The notes under the pieces: model-generated
What the model saw: only the letters and a program-made list of their open reading frames with translations
What the model was told of the DNA's origin: nothing
Database searches by the model: none
Source: Sphingomonadaceae bacterium
Lineage (GTDB): Bacteria > Pseudomonadota > Alphaproteobacteria > Sphingomonadales > Sphingomonadaceae
DNA: 5,942 nucleotides
Reading direction: 5' to 3'
NCBI GenBank assembly: GCA_019245455.1
Contig: JAFARM010000262.1
Coordinates: 1 to 5,942, forward strand
Position numbers and translations under genes: made by a program
Part shown: positions 1 to 4,879 of the stretch, piece after piece
Layout of the letters: each line of letters starts with the position of its first letter
Position numbering within the stretch: position 1 is the first letter of the stretch

Positions 1-181
1 ACGGGGAGGTGGCGCGCCGAAGGCGTGACGGAGGGGCCGGTCGCCACGCGACGAGCGGCTTGCCGGTGGCGACCGACCCCTCCGTCACCGCTGTGTGAAG
101 TAGGGCCGGTCGCCACGTGACGAACGGCCTGCCCGCGGCGACCGACCCCTCCGTCACCGCTTCGCGGTGCCACCTCCCCGT
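1..181. repeat. Long nested palindromic intergenic repeat, first unit
   Basis: The outer arms are 1-13 and 169-181, a perfect 13-base inverted match (ACGGGGAGGTGGC). Because the left arm begins at base 1, the element may extend upstream. Inside it, 25-47 pairs with 66-88 with a single mismatch over 23 bases. A second partial hairpin, 103-114 with 137-148, also has one mismatch. No open frame here has coding character. High-copy intergenic palindromes of this general style occur in many alphaproteobacterial genomes, but I cannot name a family. In RNA it would fold into strong GC stems without a U-tract, so it is not a standard intrinsic terminator. Confidence 0.75.
34..161. repeat. Tandem direct repeat, two 59-base copies
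   Basis: Positions 34-92 and 103-161 are direct copies offset by 69 bases and identical at 54 of 59 positions by eye. The differences cluster in the loop and inner stem of the hairpin, while the end reading CCGTCACCGCT is unchanged. This suggests a hairpin unit duplicated inside the larger palindrome. The second copy has lost the outer part of the left arm: where the first copy has GTGACGGA, the second has unrelated bases. Confidence 0.75.
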
Positions 182-182
182 T

Positions 183-209
183 CCGGGGAGGACCTTCGGT
201 TCCTCCCCG
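183..209. repeat. Perfect stem-loop linking the two palindromic units
   Basis: Bases 184-192 (CGGGGAGGA) and 201-209 (TCCTCCCCG) form a perfect 9-base-pair stem with an 8-base loop. The right arm is shared with the next palindrome, where it can instead pair with 334-343, so two alternative folds compete. No T-run follows, which argues against a classical intrinsic terminator. Confidence 0.65.
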
Positions 210-343
210 CTTCACGGGTAGGGGGACCGCGCCGCTTCTTCAGCGGCGTGGTGGAGGGGCAGCTACGGAGTCGGCGGCGTCCCGCACCTGCCCCTCCACC
301 ATCGCTGAAGAGCGATGGTCCCCCTCCCCGTGCCGGGGAGGAA
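200..343. repeat. Second long palindromic unit with internal hairpins
   Basis: Three arm segments pair in order. Bases 200-209 match 334-343 perfectly. Bases 213-228 match 317-332 with one mismatch in 16. Bases 250-261 match 289-300 perfectly. Between the second and third segments, each arm has its own small hairpin: 230-236 with 242-248 on the left, and 301-306 with 311-316 around a GAAG loop on the right. The two small hairpins differ in sequence but sit symmetrically, so the DNA could form a cruciform-like structure. The remaining 344-407 shows no clear promoter or ribosome binding site. Confidence 0.7.
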
Positions 344-407
344 CTAGGCAGACCTCTCCGCCCCCAGGATCGTTGCGCCGCGGCCCCCGCCCTGCCAAAG
401 CCGGTCG

Positions 408-1445
408 ATGACCGACGCCACCGTCCGTGCCGCCTTTCGCACTCAGGCCGAGTGGGCGCGGCGGATGGGCGCACCGTTCACCGAGGCGCTGCAGACCGCC
501 CTCGGCGAGGTGATCGACCGCTCGACGGCGGTAGGACGGCGCGTCCTCGACTGGCCCGGTGAACCGATCGCCGATGCGCTGGTGATCCGCCTGCTCGGCG
601 GGCTGCACGCGCTGGTGCGGAGTGGCGACCTGCCGGCGCTCGCCGCGCTCTACCCGCCCCATCCGGCACCGGACGCGGGGACGCTCGCCGCCCGGCTGGC
701 CGAGGCGCTCGCCGACGCCGATGTCGCGGCGCGCCTGCTGCCCTGGCTCGACTCGCCGCCGCAGACCAACGAGGTCGGGCGCTCGGCGGTGCTGATGGCG
801 GGGTTGCGGGCCGTCGCCGCCGCCTTCCCGCTGCCGCTCAGGACGGTCGAGCTCGGCGCGAGCGGCGGGCTCAACCTGCGCCTCGACGCCTACGCCTATG
901 ACCTCGGCGGCGACCGCTTCGGCCCCGCCGACGCGCCGCTGACGCTCGCCCCCGCGTGGACCGGCCCGCCGCCGCCCGCCGCCGACGTGCGGATTGCGGA
1001 GCGGATCGGCGTCGACATCGCCCCCCTCGACGTCGCCCGCGACCGCGACCGCCTGCTCGCCTATGTCTGGCCCGATCAGCCGGCGCGCGCGGCACGGCTG
1101 GCCGCCGCGATCGACGCCTTCGTCGCCGACCCGGCACCACTGGTGAAGGACGACGCGGCCGACTTCGTCGAGGCGAACGTCGCGCCGCAGCCGGGCGTGA
1201 CGACGGTCGTCCTCCACTCGATCGCCTTCCAGTATTTCCCCGCCGCGGCGCGGGCGCGGATCGCGGCCCATCTCGACCGCGTTGGGGCCGGGGCAACGCC
1301 CGCCGCGGCGCTGGCGTGGCTGCGCTACGAGTTCGACGGCCCCGATGCGACCGCCGCCTCGCTCCGCCTGGTGTTGTGGCCGGACGGCGATCGCCTGCTC
1401 GCCCGCGCCCACCCGCACGGGGCAAAAGTCGAATGGCTGGGCTGA
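408..1445 (+). CDS. DUF2332 family protein, possible SAM-binding fold
   Basis: This 345-residue protein has the length and motifs I associate with DUF2332, a family of unknown function. Visible conserved blocks are QTNE at 119-122, ELGASGGLNL at 149-158, YVWPDQ at 219-224, VLHSIAFQYF at 268-277 and HPHG at 335-338, near a C-terminus ending VEWLG. The acidic-then-glycine motif at 149-158 resembles motif I of Rossmann-fold methyltransferases, so S-adenosylmethionine binding is possible but unproven. There is no signal peptide or membrane segment, so it is probably cytoplasmic. The ATG at 408 is the first start after the repeat block and has no strong Shine-Dalgarno sequence. The stop overlaps the maf start by 13 bases, which suggests coupled translation. 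I know of no experimental function for the family. Confidence 0.85.
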   Translation: MTDATVRAAFRTQAEWARRMGAPFTEALQTALGEVIDRSTAVGRRVLDWPGEPIADALVIRLLGGLHALVRSGDLPALAALYPPHPAPDAGTLAARLAEALADADVAARLLPWLDSPPQTNEVGRSAVLMAGLRAVAAAFPLPLRTVELGASGGLNLRLDAYAYDLGGDRFGPADAPLTLAPAWTGPPPPAADVRIAERIGVDIAPLDVARDRDRLLAYVWPDQPARAARLAAAIDAFVADPAPLVKDDAADFVEANVAPQPGVTTVVLHSIAFQYFPAAARARIAAHLDRVGAGATPAAALAWLRYEFDGPDATAASLRLVLWPDGDRLLARAHPHGAKVEWLG

Positions 1446-2050
1446 CCGCCGGCGGCGGCACGCCGCCATCCCCATCGCCGCCGTCGCGCCTGATCCTCGC
1501 CTCGGCGAGCCCGCGGCGGCTGGCGCTGCTGGCGCAGATCGGCGTCATGCCGGACGCGGTCGAGGCGGCCGACCTCGACGAGACGCCGCGTGCGCGCGAG
1601 CGCCCCGCCGACCATGCCGTGCGGCTGGCGGCGGCCAAGGCGGCGGCGGTGGCGGCGCGGCACCCGCACGCGCTGGTGCTCGCCGCCGACACCGTGGTCG
1701 GCGCCGGCCACCGCATCCTGCCCAAGGCGGAGGATGCCGCCACCGCGCGCGCGTGCCTCGCCCTGCTGTCGGGGCGGCGCCACCGGGTGACGACGGCGGT
1801 GACGCTGATCGCGGCGGAACGCGCGCGCCACGCGGCTTCAACCTCGACCGTCACCTTCAAGCGGCTCGACGAGCAGGAGATCGACCGCTACCTCGCCGGC
1901 GGCGAATGGCACGGCAAGGCGGGCGGCTACGCCATCCAGGGCAGCGCCGCGGCGTTCGTGCGCGCGTTCAGCGGCTCGTGGACCGGCGTCGTCGGGCTGC
2001 CGCTGTTCGAGACGCGCCGCCTGCTCCGCGCCGCCGGCGTCGATGCCTGA
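1433..2050 (+). CDS. maf: Maf-family nucleoside triphosphate pyrophosphatase
   Basis: Maf proteins hydrolyse non-canonical or surplus nucleoside triphosphates to monophosphate and pyrophosphate, and have been linked to septum formation. The 205-residue product shows the family blocks: the phosphate-binding SASPRR at 24-29, AADTVV with the presumed catalytic Asp at 86, Lys98 in ILPK, the SGRRHRV block at 113-119, and GKAGGYAIQG at 161-170. The GKAGGYAIQG form fits the YhdE-like dTTP/UTP pyrophosphatase branch rather than the YceF m7GTP branch; this is inferred from motif style. ATG 1433 is the only usual in-frame start before the SASPRR block. It gives a Pro/Gly-rich N-terminal extension of about 18 residues, slightly longer than usual. 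The gene overlaps its upstream neighbour by 13 bases and its downstream neighbour by 8. Confidence 0.93.
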   Translation: MAGLTAGGGTPPSPSPPSRLILASASPRRLALLAQIGVMPDAVEAADLDETPRARERPADHAVRLAAAKAAAVAARHPHALVLAADTVVGAGHRILPKAEDAATARACLALLSGRRHRVTTAVTLIAAERARHAASTSTVTFKRLDEQEIDRYLAGGEWHGKAGGYAIQGSAAAFVRAFSGSWTGVVGLPLFETRRLLRAAGVDA

Positions 2051-3014
2051 CGGGCTCGCTGCCGCCGTCGAGCACGGGATCGGCGAAACGCGGGCGCTGG
2101 TCGTGGACGGCGGCACGATCGTCGAGGCGCACGTCGAGCGCGACGCCGACGCCGGCTGGCGCGCGGGCGATGTCCGCCGCGTCCGGCTGGCGGCGATCCT
2201 CGTGCCCGGCGTCCGCGCCATCGTCGCCGCCGACGAGGTCGAGGCCGTACTGTCGCCGGTGCCGGCCGGGCTGACCGAGGGGGCGATGCTCGCCGTCGAG
2301 GTGCGGCGCGAGGCGCTGCCCGAAGCCGGGCGGCCGCGGCTGGCCAAGGTCACTGCCACCGACGCTATGGAACGTCGCGCGCCGCCGCTCGCCGACCGGC
2401 TGCGCGCGCGGGGGCTGGCAGTGGCGGCGGCCGACCTCGATCCGCTCGGCTGGGCGGAGACGGTCGACGCCGCTTTGAACGGGCACGTCCCCTTTCCCGG
2501 CGGCCTGCTGACGATCAGCCCGACACCGGCGATGACCGTCATCGACGTCGATGGCGACGCCGCGCCCGCCGACCTCGCACGGGGCGCGGCGGTCGCGGCC
2601 GCGGCGGCGATCCGGCGCTTCGATATCGGCGGCTCGATCGGCATCGACTTCCCGACCGTCGCCGACCGGGCGGTGCGGGGCGAGCTTGCCGGGCTGCTCG
2701 ATGCGCACCTGCCGCCGCCGTTCGAGCGCACGGCGGTCAACGGCTTCGGCTTCGTCCAGATCGTCCGCCCGCGCCTGCGGCCGTCGTTCATCGAGGCGGT
2801 GCGCGACGCGGTACCGACGGCGGCCCTCGCCCTCGTCCGGCAGGCGGAACGCGGCGTCGGCGGCGCGACGCTGGTCGCCGCGCCGCGCGTCATCGCCTGG
2901 CTGGCGGCGCGGCCGGCGCTGATTGCCGCGCTCACCCGGCGGCGCGGCGGCGGGATCGCCTTGCGCGGCGATCCGGCGGTCGCAATGTCGGCGGCGTATG
3001 TCGCTCCCCCCTGA
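2043..3014 (+). CDS. Short ribonuclease E/G-like protein
   Basis: The 323-residue product is clearly shorter than RNase G (about 490 residues) or RNase E. Residues about 15-105 look like a degenerate S1-type RNA-binding region. The catalytic core is recognisable: MTVIDVDG at 164-171 matches the block holding E. coli RNase E Asp303, and DIGGSIGIDF at 194-203 matches the block holding Asp346, so Asp168 and Asp202 are the likely metal ligands. Asp170 stands where E. coli has Asn305. The segment between the two aspartates is 34 residues apart rather than 43. FGFVQIVRPRLRPSF at 235-249 corresponds to the RNase E stretch after the core. There is no cysteine anywhere, so the CPxC zinc-link that joins RNase E protomers is absent. 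The ATG lies in an 8-base overlap with maf and has no clear Shine-Dalgarno sequence. Alphaproteobacteria commonly carry such a gene between maf and yacG. Whether it cleaves RNA is uncertain. Confidence 0.87.
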   Translation: MPDGLAAAVEHGIGETRALVVDGGTIVEAHVERDADAGWRAGDVRRVRLAAILVPGVRAIVAADEVEAVLSPVPAGLTEGAMLAVEVRREALPEAGRPRLAKVTATDAMERRAPPLADRLRARGLAVAAADLDPLGWAETVDAALNGHVPFPGGLLTISPTPAMTVIDVDGDAAPADLARGAAVAAAAAIRRFDIGGSIGIDFPTVADRAVRGELAGLLDAHLPPPFERTAVNGFGFVQIVRPRLRPSFIEAVRDAVPTAALALVRQAERGVGGATLVAAPRVIAWLAARPALIAALTRRRGGGIALRGDPAVAMSAAYVAPP

Positions 3015-3168
3015 CCGCCCGTGCGTCCGCTGCGGCCGGCCGCAGACCCCGGCGTTCCGTCCGTTCTGCTCGGCCGGGTGCAAGGACCGCGACCTGCTCG
3101 ACTGGCTCGACGAGCGTCACGTCGTGCCGGGCGAGGTCGTGCTGGACAACGACGGCGGCGACGCCTAA
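2998..3168 (+). CDS. yacG: DNA gyrase inhibitor YacG (small zinc protein)
   Basis: YacG binds a single zinc ion and, in E. coli, binds GyrB and blocks DNA binding by gyrase. The 56-residue product has the four zinc cysteines: Cys9 and Cys12 (CVRC), then Cys24 and Cys28 (CSAGC). They are followed by the family hallmark KDRDLLDWL at 29-37 and a short acidic tail. Length is close to the usual 60-65 residues. ATG 2998 sits just before the first zinc pair and overlaps the end of the RNase-like gene by 17 bases. The frame is open further upstream, but that extension matches nothing in the family. The gene is the last of the four-gene overlapping set and ends 21 bases before tRNA-Phe. Confidence 0.93.
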   Translation: MSLPPDRPCVRCGRPQTPAFRPFCSAGCKDRDLLDWLDERHVVPGEVVLDNDGGDA

Positions 3169-3171
3169 ATC
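3143..3171 (+). promoter_or_regulatory. Possible weak promoter for tRNA-Phe
   Basis: TGGACA at 3143-3148 matches five of six bases of the -35 consensus. Seventeen bases later, TAAATC at 3166-3171 is a poor -10. Transcription would begin about ten bases before the mature tRNA. The elements lie inside the end of yacG and over its stop codon. Read-through from the upstream operon is an equally good explanation. Confidence 0.25.
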
Positions 3172-3172
3172 G

Positions 3173-3188
3173 CGCGCTCGCTAGCGCG
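3173..3188 (+). repeat. Small hairpin just before tRNA-Phe
   Basis: CGCGCT (3173-3178) and AGCGCG (3183-3188) form a perfect six-pair stem around a CGCT loop, ending one base before the tRNA 5' end at 3190. No T-run follows, so it is not an intrinsic terminator. In an operon read-through transcript it would form a leader hairpin next to the RNase P cleavage site. Confidence 0.4.
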
Positions 3189-3189
3189 A

Positions 3190-3264
3190 GCCCGGGTAGC
3201 TCAGGGGTAGAGCAGGGGACTGAAAATCCCCGTGTCGGTGGTTCAAATCCGCCCCCGGGCACCA
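3190..3264 (+). tRNA. tRNA-Phe, anticodon GAA
   Basis: A full cloverleaf can be drawn. The acceptor arms are GCCCGGG (3190-3196) and CCCGGGC (3254-3260), with discriminator A3261 and an encoded CCA at 3262-3264. The anticodon stem is GGGGA/TCCCC (3215-3219 with 3227-3231) around the loop CTGAAAA, giving GAA at 3222-3224, which reads phenylalanine codons. The T-loop TTCAAAT is flanked by GGTGG and CCGCC. Length is 75 bases including CCA, normal for alphaproteobacterial tRNA-Phe. The position directly after yacG fits the gene order familiar from sphingomonads. Confidence 0.96.
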
Positions 3265-3283
3265 CGCCCCGCCGCCGCCGACA

Positions 3284-3313
3284 TTGACCGCACCGGCCGC
3301 CTGCGCCTATGCC
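3284..3313 (+). promoter_or_regulatory. Likely promoter of tRNA-Arg
   Basis: TTGACC at 3284-3289 matches five of six -35 consensus bases. A -10-like element follows at 3307-3312 (CTATGC, 17-base spacer) or 3308-3313 (TATGCC, 18-base spacer). The predicted start falls about 3318-3320, five to seven bases before the mature tRNA 5' end, a typical distance. The site sits in the 60-base gap between the two tRNA genes, so tRNA-Arg could be made independently of tRNA-Phe. Confidence 0.45.
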
Positions 3314-3324
3314 CTGTGCCGTCC

Positions 3325-3401
<77 letters not shown>

Positions 3402-3424
3402 GCCGCCTTGCCCTGACCGCGCCC

Positions 3425-3811
3425 TTAGCCGCGTTTTGGTTCCCACAGCTCGATCTTCGTGCCGTCGGGATCCTGGATCCAGGCGAAACGGCCGAAGTCG
3501 TTGCTGTCGTCGCGCTTAAGGATCGGGCAGTCACAGGCTGTCAGCCGCGCGACGATCGCGTCCAGATCGTCGACGGCGAAGTTGATCATGAACGCACGCG
3601 ACGACGGACTGAAATAGTCACTCGATTCGGCAAAGGCGGACCAGGCGACTTTCGGCGGCGCGTCGGGCGCGTCGGACGGCATCGCCGCCCCGCCCCAAGG
3701 CTTGACGTCGAGACCGAGGGCATCGCGGTACCACTCGATCAGGGCCTTGGGATCCCGGCTCGTGACGAAGACGCCACCGATGCCGGTGACGCGTCCGGTG
3801 GCACGGTTCAT
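3425..3811 (-). CDS. VOC (glyoxalase/bleomycin-resistance fold) protein
   Basis: This 128-residue protein has two half-modules of the vicinal oxygen chelate fold. The first begins around residue 11 and carries the [15 protein letters not shown] segment (20-34), a standard first-helix motif. The second begins around 74 ([17 protein letters not shown] region) and ends with [12 protein letters not shown] at 114-125, where Glu121 is the usual metal-ligand glutamate. The positions that often hold metal-binding histidines appear to be Gly at about 13 and Met75, so classical glyoxalase I metal chemistry is doubtful; it may bind a small ligand or use another mechanism. I chose the ATG ending at 3811 because it starts right before the first module and has a purine-rich ribosome binding site. 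A longer frame upstream lacks family character. The gene lies 91 bases downstream of the LysR gene on the same strand. Substrate unknown. Confidence 0.85.
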   Translation of the reverse strand: MNRATGRVTGIGGVFVTSRDPKALIEWYRDALGLDVKPWGGAAMPSDAPDAPPKVAWSAFAESSDYFSPSSRAFMINFAVDDLDAIVARLTACDCPILKRDDSNDFGRFAWIQDPDGTKIELWEPKRG

Positions 3812-3814
3812 GAT

Positions 3815-3820
3815 CCCTCC
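3815..3820 (-). promoter_or_regulatory. Ribosome binding site deciding the VOC start
   Basis: On the minus strand GGAGGG lies three bases before the ATG at 3811, with the GGAGG core four bases away. The spacing is slightly short but acceptable. It is one of the few strong Shine-Dalgarno sequences in the window and supports the short form of the VOC gene. Confidence 0.6.
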
Positions 3821-3902
3821 GCCTTCGCAGTATTGGTGGGCTCTGTTTACAGGAACACTGCGCCATGGCCAGTCGATCCGCGCCGTAGCCCCCTTCGACC
3901 GC

Positions 3903-4778
3903 TCACGCGATGCTGCCGGCGAGCAGGGGCTGGACGAGCGGGTTGGGGAAGCGCCGATCGACCGTGACGGCAAAGAAGGTCTCGGTGATGCTCGGCAGGC
4001 GGGCGACCTCGACCAGCACGCCCGCGGCGATCTCGTCGGTGACGACGATCGGCGGCAGCACCGCGAGCCCGACATCGTCGCGCGCAAGCAGGCGCATCAT
4101 CGCCATGTCCTCGACCTCGGCCGCGATCTGCGGCCGAATGCCCAGGCTGTGCGTCAGCGCGTCGAAGCCGATGCGGATGCCGCTATCGGCGGTCGGTAGG
4201 ATCAGCGGCTGCATCGCCAAGCGGCGCGGCAGATCGGCGTCGATCTGCGCCACCCGCGCTGGCGTGCCGACCAGGCTGACCGGCTGTTCGGCGAGACGGT
4301 GCGCGATGAACGGGTTCAGCGCGTCGCGTGGCGGTGCCTGATTGACGAGGACGATATCGAGGCCGAGCCCCGCGAGCGCGCGCAGCAGCTCTCCCGGTCG
4401 GCCGGCGTGGAGGATCAGCTCGACATCGCTGCGCCCGAGCAGGGGACGCAGGAAGGCCATCTGGAAGTTGCGCGACAGCGTCGCCATCGCCCCTACCCGG
4501 AGCGCCTGCCGCTGAGCGCTTGACTGGCGCAGGGTGGCGAGAAGCTCGTCGCCGGCGGCGAAGATGGCGTCGGCGTGATCGAGCGCGATGCGGCCGGCCT
4601 CGGTCAGGACGAGCCGGCGACCGCGGCGCTCGAACAAGGCATGGCCGAGCCGCGCCTCGAGCGATCGGATCTGCACCGACAGCGCCGACTGCGTGACGTT
4701 CAGGCGCGCCGCCGTCCGCGTCAGGTTGCCGTCGTGGGCAACCGCCCAGAAGTACCGCAGATGGCCGTAGTTGAGCAT
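3903..4778 (-). CDS. LysR-type transcriptional regulator, NhaR-like N-terminus
   Basis: The 291-residue product has normal LysR length. Residues 1-60 form the winged helix-turn-helix: MLNYGHLRYFWAVA opens it, recognition-helix residues lie about 18-37 (NLTRTAARLNVTQSALSVQI), and the wing ends with RRLVLTEAG at 54-62. A linker helix follows, then a periplasmic-binding-protein-like effector domain from about 91 to the end. The LNYxHLRYFW opening is typical of the NhaR-like subgroup, whose E. coli member responds to sodium. The gene is divergent from the DabB-like gene with about 100 bases between start codons, the classic arrangement for a LysR regulator and its target. Its start has no Shine-Dalgarno sequence. 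Effector unknown; regulation of the neighbouring operon is inferred from position. Confidence 0.92.
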   Translation of the reverse strand: MLNYGHLRYFWAVAHDGNLTRTAARLNVTQSALSVQIRSLEARLGHALFERRGRRLVLTEAGRIALDHADAIFAAGDELLATLRQSSAQRQALRVGAMATLSRNFQMAFLRPLLGRSDVELILHAGRPGELLRALAGLGLDIVLVNQAPPRDALNPFIAHRLAEQPVSLVGTPARVAQIDADLPRRLAMQPLILPTADSGIRIGFDALTHSLGIRPQIAAEVEDMAMMRLLARDDVGLAVLPPIVVTDEIAAGVLVEVARLPSITETFFAVTVDRRFPNPLVQPLLAGSIA

Positions 4779-4784
4779 CGATCT

Positions 4785-4812
4785 ATATTACCGAACGTAA
4801 TAGCCGGTACAA
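4785..4812 (-). promoter_or_regulatory. Candidate promoter of the LysR gene
   Basis: Read on the minus strand, TTGTAC (bases 4812-4807) is a partial -35 and TAATAT (4790-4785) a four-of-six -10, separated by 16 bases. The predicted transcription start falls at or next to the ATG at 4778, which would make the mRNA leaderless. The LysR box overlaps this promoter, so autorepression is plausible. Confidence 0.35.
4787..4801. promoter_or_regulatory. LysR-type operator, ATTAC-N5-GTAAT
   Basis: ATTACCGAACGTAAT is a perfect inverted repeat with five-base arms and a five-base centre. It contains the T-N11-A pattern (T4788, A4800) expected of LysR-family sites. It lies in an AT-richer island within very GC-rich DNA, between the divergent LysR and DabB-like genes. 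It is seven bases upstream of the TACAAT element on the plus strand and overlaps the putative LysR promoter on the minus strand, so one bound protein could act on both genes. Confidence 0.65.
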
Positions 4813-4813
4813 T
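4808..4813 (+). promoter_or_regulatory. Candidate -10 of the DabB-like gene
   Basis: TACAAT matches five of six bases of the sigma-70 -10 consensus. No good -35 sits 16-18 bases upstream; that position is taken by the LysR box, as expected for an activator-dependent promoter. Transcription would start near 4820, leaving a leader of about 60 bases before the GTG at 4880. Confidence 0.45.
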
Positions 4814-4879
4814 GCATTTTATCCAGCCATGCCGGCTCGGTAACGAGGAAGCCGACCGCTATTTTCGTGGGACCCGCCC

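Noticed and set aside
183..209. Perfect stem-loop as an intrinsic terminator for an upstream gene
   Set aside because: No T-tract follows on either strand, and the stem is part of the larger repeat.
1..343. CRISPR array
   Set aside because: The repeats are palindromic units of unequal spacing with only two direct copies; there are no regular spacers and no cas genes.
167..562. Open frame of 131 codons over the repeat block and the start of the DUF2332 gene
   Set aside because: It is Arg/Pro-rich, arises from GC-rich palindromes, and overlaps a gene with recognisable family motifs in another frame.
240..1475. Long minus-strand frame of 411 codons opposite DUF2332
   Set aside because: Its composition (Arg, Gly, Pro, Ala, Asp) is that of an antisense shadow in high-GC DNA, with no domain visible, while the plus strand encodes a recognisable protein.
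4829..4843. Five-codon mini-frame (ATG CCG GCT CGG TAA) in the DabB-like leader, in frame with the gene
   Set aside because: No ribosome binding site and too short to judge; most likely chance.
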